64,000 nt of DNA from Salinarimonas chemoclinalis (GCF_041514305.1 NZ_JBGMWH010000002.1:372001-436000); one strand, 5' to 3'. Positions 29,349-38,890 are shown, numbered from the stretch's first letter. Notes: a model not told the origin generated them from the sequence alone. Made by a program: numbers and translations.

Positions 29349-29564
29349 GCGGGGCAGGGGGCGTCAATCCGGTTGCTCATGACGTCCGAGGGAGACCGTT
29401 CGGCAGGACGAACGCGCGCTTCCGCATCGCGGCCCCAGTCCTTGCACGTGTGCAAGCGTCGCCGTGAAACACGGGCGCAGCAAAGCGTCGCACTCACGAC
29501 CTCGTCATTTCCGGCAGCGTCCGTATCGGTCATCCTGACGCCCGACGGACGACGGAGGGTGCGG

Positions 29565-30392
29565 ATGACCGATGCACGACCCTGGTTTCGACGGCTCGCC
29601 GGGCCCGCGCTCGCGGCCATGCTCGCGACGGTGCCGCCGCTCGCAACGCCCGCGTCCGCGCAGGCGGACCCGCTGCGCAACTGCCCGCCGATGCTGGCCG
29701 GCCTCGACGGCCTGATCCATCGCGCCGCGCTCGCGCAGGACGAGGCGGCGCTGACCTTCGTGGGTCATGCCACGTTCCTGATCGAGAGCGCCGCGGGCGT
29801 CACGGTGGCGACCGACTACAACGACTACGTCCGGCCGGACATCGTGCCGACCATCGCCACGATGAATCGTGCGCACCGCACGCACTATTCGCTCGCGCCC
29901 GATCCCGCCATCGCGCACGTGCTGCGCGGCTGGGACCCGCAGGGCGGGGCGGCCGAGCACGATCTCGAGGTCGCCGACGTGCGGGTGCGCAACGTCACGA
30001 CCAACATCCGCTCGGGCGCCGGCACCGCCTACGACGAGAACTCCATCTTCGTGTTCGAGACCGCCGGTCTGTGCATCGCCCATCTCGGCCACCTGCACCA
30101 CGTCCTGGAGCCCGAGCATCTCGTGGCGCTCGGCCGCGTCGACGTGGCGCTCGCGCCGGTCGACGGCTCCTGGACGCTCGACACCGAGGGCATGATCGAG
30201 ACGCTCCGGCGCATGGGGCCGCGGCTCGTGGTGCCGATGCACTTCTTCTCGCCGTTGCGGCTGGAGCAGTTCCTGGAGGCCGCGAGCCCGCATTTCGAGA
30301 TCGCCCGCGCCGGCAGCGCGTCGGTTATCCTGTCGAGGGACGGGCTTCCGCAGCGGCCGACCATCCTCGTCCTCGACGGGCCGGGACGCTGA
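29565..30392 (+). CDS. exported metallo-beta-lactamase-fold protein (UlaG-like)
   Basis: 275 residues with a signal peptide (about residues 1-36, ending TPASAQA). The mature part begins an MBL fold (LTFVGHATFLIESAAGVTVATDYNDYVRP) and contains CIAHLGHLHHVLEPEHLVAL, DVALAPVDGSW and RLVVPMHFFSPL. These are typical of UlaG-like lactonase-type hydrolases. The usual THxHxDH metal motif is replaced by NRAHRTHYS, so metal binding may be changed. The ATG at 29565 has GGAGGG upstream. Substrate unknown; periplasmic location predicted. Confidence 0.78.
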   Translation: MTDARPWFRRLAGPALAAMLATVPPLATPASAQADPLRNCPPMLAGLDGLIHRAALAQDEAALTFVGHATFLIESAAGVTVATDYNDYVRPDIVPTIATMNRAHRTHYSLAPDPAIAHVLRGWDPQGGAAEHDLEVADVRVRNVTTNIRSGAGTAYDENSIFVFETAGLCIAHLGHLHHVLEPEHLVALGRVDVALAPVDGSWTLDTEGMIETLRRMGPRLVVPMHFFSPLRLEQFLEAASPHFEIARAGSASVILSRDGLPQRPTILVLDGPGR

Positions 30393-30525
30393 CGGCGGGG
30401 GCGGGCCCGACGGGGCGCGCTTCGTCGTCGATCGGGACGGGGACCGTGGACCGCACCACACGTCTACGGCCATGAAGCGCATAAGATATATTATGGAACC
30501 AAAACATGCCGACGGGCGAGCAGGC

Positions 30526-30931
30526 TCAGGCTGTCCAGTCCTCGACGACGAGCCTGTCCACGCGCATGAACTCGCGCATGTTGGCCGTCACGAGCGTGAG
30601 CCCCAGCGAGAGCGCGTGAGCCGCGATCCAGAGGTCGTTGTTTCCAATGACTGAGCCGCGTCGTTCGCGATCGGCTCGGATGCGGCCGCAGGTCGAGGAC
30701 ACCGCGCCATCCAACGGAAGAACGTCGATCGCTTCCATCAGTGCATCGAGCGCAGCGTGCGCATCGACCGAGACGGCGGCCTTGCCCGCGCTCTCCGAGC
30801 ACTATCGCCGACGTACAGGTCGCCTCGACACCGATCTCGAGGAAACGCTCACGTACGCGCCGATGCCGCTGCCGCTGCCGCCTCAGCATGATCAAGACGT
30901 TTGTGTCGAGGAGAACGCTCCGCGTCACCAC
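30526..30931 (-). pseudogene. vapC: VapC PIN-domain toxin, frameshifted
   Basis: The first frame (from the GTG at 30931) gives VTRSVLLDTNVLIMLRRQRQ and ...TCTSAIVLGERG, the start of a PIN-domain ribonuclease. It then leaves the family. The next frame gives AVSVDAHAALDALMEAIDVL, GRIRADRERRGSVIGNNDLW and IAAHALSLGLTLVTANMREF to the stop at 30526, the normal VapC C-terminal half including the catalytic acidic residues. One extra G in the run at 30785-30787 would explain the break. The gene overlaps vapB by 7 bases. It is either an inactivated toxin or a sequencing error. Confidence 0.75.
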
Positions 30932-31155
30932 TTGCGCTCCTGCGGCGGCGGATCCTCGGCCTCCTCGACGGCGCGAACCATATCATCCGGGAGCCTATCG
31001 ATCGCCGCGAGCGCGGCCAGCGTCCTGTTTCGCTCCTTCAGCACCACCTCGTCACCGCGCCGAAAGACCTCCACCTCGTCGGACTTGAACGAGAAGCCCT
31101 CCGGCAGCTGGACCGTCTGCCCATGATCCGATCTCGAGACTTTCGCCGTCGCCAT
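30925..31155 (-). CDS. vapB: VapB-type (AbrB/MazE-fold) antitoxin
   Basis: 76 residues: MATAKVSRSDHGQTVQLPEG, FSFKSDEVEVFRRGDEVVLK and an acidic C-terminus (PDDMVRAVEEAEDPPPQERKW-like tail). The N-terminal swapped-hairpin fold binds its own promoter and the C-terminal tail normally blocks the toxin. GGAGG lies 8-12 bases before the ATG at 31155. The stop overlaps the vapC start, the standard vapBC arrangement. The antitoxin is intact although the toxin frame is broken. Confidence 0.82.
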   Translation of the reverse strand: MATAKVSRSDHGQTVQLPEGFSFKSDEVEVFRRGDEVVLKERNRTLAALAAIDRLPDDMVRAVEEAEDPPPQERKW

Positions 31156-31275
31156 GATGAACGTCCTCCGCCTGCGACCAATATAGACGCGCACCGTCGC
31201 CGGACCAACGCGATCCGACGGACCCCTGCGTCCAAACGGCGGCGCCGGGTCGCCCGGATGACCGAGCTGCGCCCC

Positions 31276-32073
31276 TCAAGCCTCGATCGTCATCCCGTCA
31301 TACGCCGGCTCCACCCCGTCCGGCAGCCGCGCGGCCAGCGCGCGATAGTCGAGATCCGTGTGGAGGTTCGTCAGCACGGCGCGGCGCGGCTTCACGCGCG
31401 CGATGAGCGCGAGCGCGTCCGACAGGCTGTAGTGGGACGGGTGCGGCGTCTCGCGCAGGGCGTCGATCACGAGCGTGTCGAGACCTTCCAGCATCGCTTC
31501 CGCTTCCGGCGGCATGGAGCTGACGTCCGGTGCGTAGGCGAGATCGCCGAAGCGGAACCCGAGCGCGTCCTGCGGGCCGTGCCGGAGGCGGAACGGACGC
31601 GCCTCGATCGGCCCGCCGTCGCCCTCGACCACGATGGGCTCGAGATCGTGGATGCGCCGCTCTTCGAGGATCGGCGGATAGTCGCTGCCGTCGGGCGTCG
31701 CGAAGCAGTAGCCGAAGCGCGCGCGCAGCGAGGCCGAGGTCGCATCGTCGCACCAGACCGGGATTCGCCGGCGCATGTGGATCACGAGCGGGCGCAGGTC
31801 GTCGATGCCGTGGGTGTGGTCGGCATGATCGTGCGTGTAGAGAACGCCGTCCAGGTGCCTGATCTCGTGGTCGATCAGCTGCAGGCGCAGGTCAGGCCCG
31901 GTGTCGACGAGCACGCTTGTGACGCCGCCCGCACCGCGCCGCGCGACGTGCAGCGCGCAGCGCCGCCGGCGGTTCCTCGGCTCCGCAGGATCGCACTCGC
32001 CCCAGCCGGAGCCGGGGCGTGGCACGCCGCCCGAGGAGCCGCAGCCGAGGATCGTCGCGCGCAGGCCGCTCAT
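31276..32073 (-). CDS. MBL-fold hydrolase, PhnP/lipoate-cluster type
   Basis: 265 residues. The N-terminus MSGLRATILGCGSSGGVPRP and the metal site in LYTHDHADHTHGIDDLRPLV (HxHxDH), with further ligands in DALRETPHPSHYSL and TNLHTDLDY, mark a PhnP-like phosphodiesterase-fold enzyme. Its conserved place is directly downstream of tatD in alphaproteobacteria. The substrate (cyclic phosphate or other phosphodiester) is unknown. The ATG overlaps the tatD stop by four bases, so the two are translationally coupled. Confidence 0.88.
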   Translation of the reverse strand: MSGLRATILGCGSSGGVPRPGSGWGECDPAEPRNRRRRCALHVARRGAGGVTSVLVDTGPDLRLQLIDHEIRHLDGVLYTHDHADHTHGIDDLRPLVIHMRRRIPVWCDDATSASLRARFGYCFATPDGSDYPPILEERRIHDLEPIVVEGDGGPIEARPFRLRHGPQDALGFRFGDLAYAPDVSSMPPEAEAMLEGLDTLVIDALRETPHPSHYSLSDALALIARVKPRRAVLTNLHTDLDYRALAARLPDGVEPAYDGMTIEA

Positions 32074-32879
32074 GCGCCCTCCCCGGCCGGCGCGACCCCG
32101 TCGACGACGGCCGCCTTGCGGAAGAGCCGGTAGAAGTTCGCCGTCGTCACCTGCGCTAGCGTCTCGGGCGCGAGGCCGAGCGTCTGCGCGAGCGAGGCCG
32201 CGGTCATGGCGACGTAGGCCGGCTCGTTCGGCTTGCCGCGCCTGGGCTGCGGCGCGAGGTAGGGCGCGTCGGTCTCGACCAGGAGGCGCTCGAGCGGAAG
32301 CGAGCGGGCGATGGCACGCAGCTCGTCGGAGCGATTGAACGTGACGATGCCCGAGAACGACACGTAGAGCCCGAGCTCCACACCCACCCGCGCCAGCGCC
32401 GGGCCCGACGAGAAGCAGTGCAGCACGGCGTCGAAGCGCCCGCGGCCCATCTCCTCGGTCAGGATCGCGATCATGTCCTCGTCCGCGTCGCGGGCGTGGA
32501 TCACGAGCGGCAGACCGCTCTCGCGTGCGGCCGCGATGTGCGCGCGGAAGACCCGCGCCTGCACGTCGCGGGGGCTCTTGTCGTAGAAGTAGTCGAGCCC
32601 CGCCTCCCCGATGGCGATGCAGCGCGGGTGGCGGGCGAGGTCGACGAGCGTCTGCGGCGCGACGTCGGGCTCGGCCGCTGCGTTGTGCGGGTGCGTGCCG
32701 ATCGAGCAGAAGATCCGCGCGTCCCGCTCCGCCAGCGCACGGTAGGTGTCGGCCTTGGCGACGACGGTCGAGATCGTCACCATGCGCCCGACGCCCGCAG
32801 CCTCGGCACGCGCGAGCACGCCGTCGAGGTCGTCGCCGAGGCCCGGGAAGTCGAGGTGGCAATGGCTGTCGATCAGCAT
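32070..32879 (-). CDS. tatD: TatD-family metal-dependent hydrolase
   Basis: 269 residues. Metal ligands lie in MLIDSHCHLDF, CIAIGEAGLDYFYDKSP, LVIHARDADEDM, VLHCFSS and LLVETDAPYLAPQ. TatD enzymes are 3'-5' DNases or related deoxyribonucleases of the amidohydrolase fold. The ATG at 32879 gives the canonical start; sequence before it belongs to the end of metG and the spacer. It sits 13 bases after metG in the leftward operon. Confidence 0.92.
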   Translation of the reverse strand: MLIDSHCHLDFPGLGDDLDGVLARAEAAGVGRMVTISTVVAKADTYRALAERDARIFCSIGTHPHNAAAEPDVAPQTLVDLARHPRCIAIGEAGLDYFYDKSPRDVQARVFRAHIAAARESGLPLVIHARDADEDMIAILTEEMGRGRFDAVLHCFSSGPALARVGVELGLYVSFSGIVTFNRSDELRAIARSLPLERLLVETDAPYLAPQPRRGKPNEPAYVAMTAASLAQTLGLAPETLAQVTTANFYRLFRKAAVVDGVAPAGEGA

Positions 32880-32892
32880 CGTGGCGCCCGCC

Positions 32893-34449
32893 TCAACCCG
32901 CGTCGGTCTCGGGCGCGACGAAACGCGGGAAGATCGGGGTGGGGGCCGGCAGCACCGTGCCCGACGCGAGCCGACCGCCCTCCCCCACGTCCGCCAGCAT
33001 CCGCCGGTCCGCCGGCACGGCGAGGAGATCGAGCAGCTTGCCGGCGGACTCGGGGATCGCCGGCTGCGCGGCAATCCCGACCGCGCGCAGCACCTCGATC
33101 GTCACCCAGAGCACCGTTTCCATCCGCGCCGGGTCGGTCTTTCGCAACGCCCACGGCTCCTGGGAGGCGAAGTAGCGATTGGCGTCGGCGACGACGGCCC
33201 AGATCTCGGCGAGCATCCCGTGGACGGCGACGCTCTCCATCGCCGCGCGCGCCTTCGCCGGCAGCGCGTCGGCCGCCGCCAGGATCTCGCGATCGGCGTC
33301 CGCGAGCGCGCCGGGCGTCGGCACCCTCCCCTCGCAGTTCTTGGCGATCATCGACAGCGAGCGCTGGGCGAGGTTGCCGAGGTCGTTGGCGAGGTCGGCG
33401 TTGATGCGGTTGGCGATCCCCTCCGGCGAGTAGCTGCCGTCCTGTCCGAACGGCACGTCGCGCAGGAAGAAGTAGCGGATCTGGTCGACGCCGTAGGTGT
33501 CTGCGAGGTTGAACGGGTCGACGACGTTGCCGACCGACTTCGACATCTTCTCGCCCTTCACCAGCAGGAAGCCGTGGCCGAAGACGCGCTTCGGCAGCGG
33601 CAGGCCCGCCGACATCAGGAAGGCCGGCCAGTAGACCGTGTGGAAGCGGGTGATGTCCTTGCCGATGACGTGCATGTCCGCCGGCCAGTACTGCGCACGC
33701 GGCGCGTCCGGATCGGGGAAGCCGGTGCCCGAGAGGTAGTTCGTCAGCGCGTCCACCCACACGTACATCACGTGGTCGGGATCGTCCGGCACGGGGACGC
33801 CCCAGTCGAAGGTGGTGCGCGAGATCGAGAGGTCCTCGAGCCCGCGCTCGACGAAGGCCACGATCTCGTTGCGGCGCGCGGCCGGCGCGATGAAGCCGGG
33901 GTTCGCCTCGTAATGGGCGAGCAGCCGCTCCTGGTAGGCGGAGAGGCGGAAGAAGTAGCTCTTCTCCTCGATCCACTCGACCGGCGACCCGGTCGGCGCG
34001 AGGCGCCTGCCGTCCGGCGTCGTGGTCAGCTCGCCCTCGGCGAAGTAGGCCTCGTCGCGCACCGAGTACCAGCCGGAATACGCGCCGAGATAGATGTCAC
34101 CGTTCGCCTCCATCCGCCGCCACAGCTCCTGGACGGAAGCCCGGTGGTCGGCGTCCGTCGTGCGGATGAAGCGGTCGAAGGAGCAGCCGAGCCGCTCGAC
34201 CATCGCCGCGAAGCGCGCCGCCATGCGGTCGACGTAGTCGCGCGGGGTCGTGCCGGCCTTCGTCGCGGTCTGCTGGATCTTGAGCCCGTGCTCGTCGGTG
34301 CCCGTCATCGCGAACACGTCGTAGCCGTCGATGCGCTTGAAGCGTGCGATCGCGTCCGTCGCGATCGCCTCGTAGGCGTGGCCGATGTGCGGCTCGCCGT
34401 TGGGGTAGGAGATCGCCGTCGTGATGTAGAACGGCTTCTTGTCGGCCAT
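32893..34449 (-). CDS. metG: methionyl-tRNA synthetase
   Basis: 518 residues, a class I synthetase that charges tRNA-Met. The HIGH motif is PHIGHAYEAIA at residues 20-30 and the KMSKS motif is KGEKMSKSVGN. The zinc-knuckle cysteines found in the long MetG type are absent, so it is the metal-free form; the C-terminal Trbp111-like tRNA-binding domain is also missing, as in most alphaproteobacteria. 44 bases after holB and 13 bases before tatD in the same operon. Confidence 0.95.
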   Translation of the reverse strand: MADKKPFYITTAISYPNGEPHIGHAYEAIATDAIARFKRIDGYDVFAMTGTDEHGLKIQQTATKAGTTPRDYVDRMAARFAAMVERLGCSFDRFIRTTDADHRASVQELWRRMEANGDIYLGAYSGWYSVRDEAYFAEGELTTTPDGRRLAPTGSPVEWIEEKSYFFRLSAYQERLLAHYEANPGFIAPAARRNEIVAFVERGLEDLSISRTTFDWGVPVPDDPDHVMYVWVDALTNYLSGTGFPDPDAPRAQYWPADMHVIGKDITRFHTVYWPAFLMSAGLPLPKRVFGHGFLLVKGEKMSKSVGNVVDPFNLADTYGVDQIRYFFLRDVPFGQDGSYSPEGIANRINADLANDLGNLAQRSLSMIAKNCEGRVPTPGALADADREILAAADALPAKARAAMESVAVHGMLAEIWAVVADANRYFASQEPWALRKTDPARMETVLWVTIEVLRAVGIAAQPAIPESAGKLLDLLAVPADRRMLADVGEGGRLASGTVLPAPTPIFPRFVAPETDAG

Positions 34450-34493
34450 CGTCGATCCCTCGCGCGGGCGGGCGCCTCGGGCGCCGCATCCAA

Positions 34494-35555
34494 CTATCTC
34501 GTCGCGCGGACCGCCTCGGCAAGGTCCCCGAACAGGGTCAGGACCAGGGGACGCCGGTCGAGATTGTAGATGTCGGCGTCGGCGGCGGCGCGGGCGGACT
34601 TCTCACACACCTCGACGAGCGGCGCAAGGCGACGCGCCCCCTCCCCCGCCCGCGCCGAGATCACGCCCGCCGCCCAGCGCTCGACGGTCTCGAGCACGAT
34701 CTCGAGGTCCTGCTCCGCGCCCCGGCGCGCCAGCCGGTCCGCCAGCGCGCCGACCCTGCGCCAGTCGACCGTGGGAAGCGCCGCGAGCAGGCCCTCGACG
34801 GCGCGCAGCGTGCCGGCCCGGTCGGGGTCGAGCAGCGCCACGGCGCGACGCGCCGAGCCGTCGGCGGCACCGATCGCGGTCGCGAGCGCGTCGTCGGGCG
34901 CCGTGCCGATCGGCTCGGGCAGTGAGCGGATCACCCGCGCGAGCGCCTCGTCCGCGAGGGGGCGCAGCAGGAGCTTGCGGCAGCGCGAGCGGATCGTCGG
35001 CAGCACGCGCTGGGGCGCGTGCGAGACGATGAGGAAGAGCGAGCGCGGCGGCGGCTCCTCGACCATCTTGAGCAGCGCGTTGGCGGAGGCGGGGATCAGG
35101 TCCTCGGCGGCGTCGACGATGCACACCCGGTAGCCCGCGTCCGCGGCGGTGGAGGCGAAGAGCTGGAGGCCGCGGCGGACCTCGTCGACGGGGATCGTGG
35201 TCGAGGCCGCTTTCTTCTCCGTCGCCGGCACGCGGCGCAGGACGAACAGTCCCGGATGCGAGAGCGCCGCCACCTGCCGCCCGGCGCGCGAGCCGTCCGG
35301 CACGTCGAGGCTCGAGGCCGGCTCGGGCGGGCGCCCGCCGCGCTCGAGCAGGAACTTGGCGACGCGGTAGGCGAGCGTCGCCTTGCCGATCCCCTCCGGC
35401 CCGCCGATCAACCAGGCATGGTGCATGCGCCCGGATCCGTAGGCGTCCAGGAAGGCGCGCTCGGCCTCGGCGTGGCCGAAGAGCACCGCGCGCTCGCGCG
35501 GGTGGGGCGCGCCGGGGAGCTGGTCCGGCTCCGCCTGCGGGGCCTTCTCAGCCAT
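34494..35555 (-). CDS. holB: DNA polymerase III delta' subunit
   Basis: 353 residues. HolB is part of the clamp loader. The AAA+ P-loop is WLIGGPEGIGKATLAYRVAK, the sensor 1 region is PRSLFLIVSHAPQRVLPTIR followed by SRCRKLLLRPL, and the SRC motif is present. The zinc-binding cysteines of Escherichia coli delta' are missing, as usual in this group. Its start overlaps the tmk stop by 8 bases. Confidence 0.92.
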   Translation of the reverse strand: MAEKAPQAEPDQLPGAPHPRERAVLFGHAEAERAFLDAYGSGRMHHAWLIGGPEGIGKATLAYRVAKFLLERGGRPPEPASSLDVPDGSRAGRQVAALSHPGLFVLRRVPATEKKAASTTIPVDEVRRGLQLFASTAADAGYRVCIVDAAEDLIPASANALLKMVEEPPPRSLFLIVSHAPQRVLPTIRSRCRKLLLRPLADEALARVIRSLPEPIGTAPDDALATAIGAADGSARRAVALLDPDRAGTLRAVEGLLAALPTVDWRRVGALADRLARRGAEQDLEIVLETVERWAAGVISARAGEGARRLAPLVEVCEKSARAAADADIYNLDRRPLVLTLFGDLAEAVRATR

Positions 35556-36222
35556 GTGCTTCTTCCACGGTCGCGGCCGGGGGCGGGGCGAGGCGCGGCA
35601 GCACCGCCGCCGCGACGCGCCCGGCGACGGCGTCGACGTCGCCGGAGGCGTCGATCAGGATGCAGCGTTCCGGCTCGCGGGCGGCGATGGCGTGGAAGGC
35701 CTCGCGCAGCTTCTCGTGGAAGGCGCCGTTCTCGCCCTCGAAGCGGTCGGCGGCGTCGGCGCCCTGCCCTCCGCGGCGAGCGGCGGCGCGGGCGAGGGCC
35801 GTCGCGACGGGAAGGTCGAGGACCAGCGTCAGGTCCGGCCGCGTCTCGCCCACGGCCCAGCGCTCCAATGCGTCGATGAGGGGCGCGGCCACCGCCCCCG
35901 CCGCACCCTGGTAGGCGCGGGTCGAATCGCTGAAGCGGTCGCACAGCACGATGGCGCCCCGCGCCAGCGCCGGCCGGATCGTCGCGGCGACGTGGTCCTG
36001 GCGCGCGCGCGCGAAGAGCAGAGCCTCGGCGAAGGGGCCTAGAGCCTTCGCCTCCCCCGACAGGATCGCCCGCCGCAGGTCCTCCGCGTGCGGGGAACCG
36101 CCGGGCTCGCGGGTGGCGACGACCTCGTGCCCGTCCGCGCGCAGGCGCGCGGCGAGGCGGCCGACCTGGGTGGACTTGCCGGTCCCCTCCCCGCCCTCGA
36201 ACGTGATGAAGCGTGCCTCCAT
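35548..36222 (-). CDS. tmk: thymidylate kinase
   Basis: 224 residues. It phosphorylates dTMP to dTDP. The P-loop is FITFEGGEGTGKSTQVGRLA, the DRF/Y motif is VLCDRFSDSTRAYQGAAG and the lid region carries AAARRGGQGADAADRFE. The ATG at 36222 gives the normal N-terminus MEARFITFEGG; it lies 5 bases after the dac stop. Member of the dac-tmk-holB-metG-tatD operon. Confidence 0.95.
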   Translation of the reverse strand: MEARFITFEGGEGTGKSTQVGRLAARLRADGHEVVATREPGGSPHAEDLRRAILSGEAKALGPFAEALLFARARQDHVAATIRPALARGAIVLCDRFSDSTRAYQGAAGAVAAPLIDALERWAVGETRPDLTLVLDLPVATALARAAARRGGQGADAADRFEGENGAFHEKLREAFHAIAAREPERCILIDASGDVDAVAGRVAAAVLPRLAPPPAATVEEAHG

Positions 36223-36227
36223 GCCCC

Positions 36228-37457
36228 TCACGAGGCTCCCGGGAGGGGATCGGGATCGCCGAAGATGGCGCGACGAATGGCGCCCGCGCCGAGCTCCCAG
36301 AGCCCGTCCACGGCCCGGCGCGACACCGGCCCCTGCCCCACGCTCCCCGCCGTCTCGAGCGGCGCCTCGAGCACGAGCGTGTCGCCGCGCGTCACGCGCA
36401 GGATGCCCACCGGCGTGCCCGCCTCGACCGGCGGCATCAACGGGCCGCGATAGACGATGCGCGCCGACAGGCGCTGGTCGTCGCCGCGCGGCACCAGGAT
36501 CTCGATCGGCTCCGCGGCGGCGAGCGCGACATGCGGCGTCTCGCCGCCGAAGACCTGCGCCTCGCCGACGGTCTCGCCGGCCTCGAACAGGCGCCGGCGA
36601 TCGAAGGCGCGAAAGCCCCAGTCGAGCAGCTTGCGCGCCTCCTCGGCGCGGGCGCGCGCGGTCTCGAGGCCGTTCACCACGACGACGAGCCGCTGCCCGT
36701 CGCGCACCGCGGAGCCGACGAGGCCGTAGCCGGATTGCGAGAGGAAGCCGGTCTTCACCCCGTCCGCGCCGATGTTCATCGTCAGCAGGTCGTTGCGGTT
36801 GCGTTGTGTGATGCCGTTCCAGGCGAAGCTCTCCTCGCCGAAGATCGCGTAGATCTCCGGCGATTCCGCCATCAGGTGGAGCGTCAGCTTCGCGAGTTCG
36901 CGCGCCGTCGTCACCTGCTCGGGATGATGGAAGCCGGTGGCGTTGCGCCAGACGGACCGCTCCAGCCCGATCTCGCGTGCGTGCCGCGTCATCATGCGCG
37001 CGAACGCCTCCTCCGAGCCGGCGATGCCCTCCGCCGCCGCGATCGAGGCGTCGTTGCCCGAATGCACGACGATGCCGCGCAGGAGGTCCGGGAGCGCGAT
37101 CGTGCTGCCCACTTCCGCGAACATGGTCGAACCGCCGGACGGCGCGCCGCCGGTGCGCCACGCGTTCTCCGAGACGGTGAACGCGTCGTCCTGCGAGAGG
37201 CGCCCCCGGCGGATCTCCTCGGCGATGATCTCGACCGTCATGATCTTCGCCATCGAGGCGGGGACCATGAGCACGTCCGCGTCCTGCGCGAAGAGCACGG
37301 TCCCGGTCGACGCGTCGATCAGGAAGGCCTGCTCGGCGGCGGTCTCGAAGGCGCCGGCCGGACGTGTGCCGAGGGCGGCGATCGCGAGGACGAGGGCGAC
37401 GAGGAGGGAGAGGGTCGCGCGCAGGACGTCACGCGCGCCGGGAGACACGGTGGACAA
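36228..37457 (-). CDS. D-alanyl-D-alanine carboxypeptidase (PBP5/6 type)
   Basis: 409 residues. Signal peptide at about residues 8-32 (LSLLVALVLAIAALGTRPAGA), then a class C-type DD-peptidase fold with SMAK (SxxK) in MVPASMAKIMTVE, the SGN motif in VVHSGNDAS and the KTG motif in DGVKTGFLSQSG. The C-terminal beta domain (VPRGDDQRLSARIVY...) and the final amphipathic helix (LWELGAGAIRRAIFGDP) match membrane-attached PBP5 relatives. It trims the terminal D-Ala of peptidoglycan. The TTG at 37457 is preferred for its GGAG 8 bases upstream; a GTG at 37448 is possible. First gene of the operon. Confidence 0.9.
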   Translation of the reverse strand: MSTVSPGARDVLRATLSLLVALVLAIAALGTRPAGAFETAAEQAFLIDASTGTVLFAQDADVLMVPASMAKIMTVEIIAEEIRRGRLSQDDAFTVSENAWRTGGAPSGGSTMFAEVGSTIALPDLLRGIVVHSGNDASIAAAEGIAGSEEAFARMMTRHAREIGLERSVWRNATGFHHPEQVTTARELAKLTLHLMAESPEIYAIFGEESFAWNGITQRNRNDLLTMNIGADGVKTGFLSQSGYGLVGSAVRDGQRLVVVVNGLETARARAEEARKLLDWGFRAFDRRRLFEAGETVGEAQVFGGETPHVALAAAEPIEILVPRGDDQRLSARIVYRGPLMPPVEAGTPVGILRVTRGDTLVLEAPLETAGSVGQGPVSRRAVDGLWELGAGAIRRAIFGDPDPLPGAS

Positions 37458-37675
37458 GACGCTGCTCCGTTGCGAGGCCGCGGGTACCTTGCGCGAGGCG
37501 GATGGAGAAATCAACGCCGCCGCGGGCGCAGCGTTCGCCGCCGGCGCGCTCCCCCCACTTCCGTGAACGCCGTAGCCCCGGAGGGGAGGAGTCCACGCGC
37601 AGCGCGGGCTGTGGGGCCGTTCGATCTCCCCTGCGAGCGGCATCGCCGCCCTCCCCGCATCCGTCCTCGTTCCGG

Positions 37676-38890
37676 CTACCGCGTCTCCGCCGGATCGACG
37701 CGCCGCGCGGGGTCGGTGCGCACCAGGATCAGCCCCGCCACCGGGCCGAGGATCGCCACCGTCGCCGCGGCCAGGGCCAGCGTGGCCCCCTCCCCGATCA
37801 GCGCGAAGCCGGTGCCGATCAGCGCCGGCCCGAGCGCGCCGCCCAGGAAGAAGAAGCAGGCGTGCAGCGCCGTCGCCGAGCCGCGCGCCTGGGCGGCGAG
37901 CTCCGTCACCGCCGTCTGGAACGAGTTGTGCATCATGTAGAAGCCGAGCCCCATCGCGACGAACGCCGCCGCCATCAGCCGCCAGTCGGCGACGAAGACG
38001 AGGGCGCACACGGCGACTGCCGCGACGAGGCCTCCGACCCCGACCATCCGAGGCATGCCGAGGAAGCGCAGGAGCGTTCGCACCAGCGCGGAGTAGACGA
38101 GCCCGCCGATGGCGAAGCCCGCGAGCGCGAGCCCCGCCTCCGCCGATCCGCCGGCGTCCCGGCGCTCGAGCAGAACCGCCGCGAAGGGAAAGAGGCCGAA
38201 GAGCGCCGCCGCCTCCACGAAGACGAAGGCGAACAGCGCGCGCGCCCGCGGCATGGCCAGCAGCATGCGGTAGCGCTCGCGCGCGACGCCGAGGTCGAAG
38301 CGCCCCGTCGGCTCGGCGGTCCGCCGCGACGCGAGGAAGACGGCGAGGAGCGCCGCGGCCGCGAGGACGGCCGCGAGCCCGAACACGCCGCGCCAGCCGA
38401 TCGCCAGCGCGAGCACGCCCGACAGGGAGGAGCCGGCGAGCTGGCCCAGGATGATCGCGACCAGGAAGCGGCTGATCGCGACCTGCCGCCCCTCCATGTC
38501 GACCCGGTCGCCGATCGCCGCCAGCGCCAGCGGGATCACCCCGCCGGCGGCCGCGCCGGCGATCACGCGCAGGACGAAGAGCGTCGTCTCGTCGGGCGCG
38601 AAGGCGGAGGCGACGAGGCTCGCCGCGAGCACGGCGACGCAGGCGCGCATCACCCGCAGCTTGCCGATCGCGTCCCCGATCGGGCCGAGGATCGGCTGGA
38701 TCAGCGCGTAGGGTAGCGCGAAGGCGGTGGCGAGGAGCGCGATCGACTTCACCGACGCCCCGAGATCGGCGGCGATCGTCGGCACCAGCGGGTCGACGAT
38801 GCGCGTCGAGAACGTCGAGGCGAAGCCCGCCACCGCGAAGATCGCGATGGTGAGCGCGATCGCGCGCTGGTCGTCCGTCTTGTCGGTCAT
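37676..38890 (-). CDS. MFS transporter (multidrug/DHA1-like)
   Basis: 404 residues with 12 predicted membrane helices. The loop 2-3 motif GPIGDAIGKLRVMRAC is a form of the MFS motif A, and GWRGVFGLAAVLA fits the DHA1 drug/H+ antiporter group. Likely an exporter; substrate unknown. It stands alone on the minus strand, about 220 bases downstream of the dac promoter region and divergent from the restriction-modification gene. No regulator lies next to it. Confidence 0.85.
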   Translation of the reverse strand: MTDKTDDQRAIALTIAIFAVAGFASTFSTRIVDPLVPTIAADLGASVKSIALLATAFALPYALIQPILGPIGDAIGKLRVMRACVAVLAASLVASAFAPDETTLFVLRVIAGAAAGGVIPLALAAIGDRVDMEGRQVAISRFLVAIILGQLAGSSLSGVLALAIGWRGVFGLAAVLAAAALLAVFLASRRTAEPTGRFDLGVARERYRMLLAMPRARALFAFVFVEAAALFGLFPFAAVLLERRDAGGSAEAGLALAGFAIGGLVYSALVRTLLRFLGMPRMVGVGGLVAAVAVCALVFVADWRLMAAAFVAMGLGFYMMHNSFQTAVTELAAQARGSATALHACFFFLGGALGPALIGTGFALIGEGATLALAAATVAILGPVAGLILVRTDPARRVDPAETR

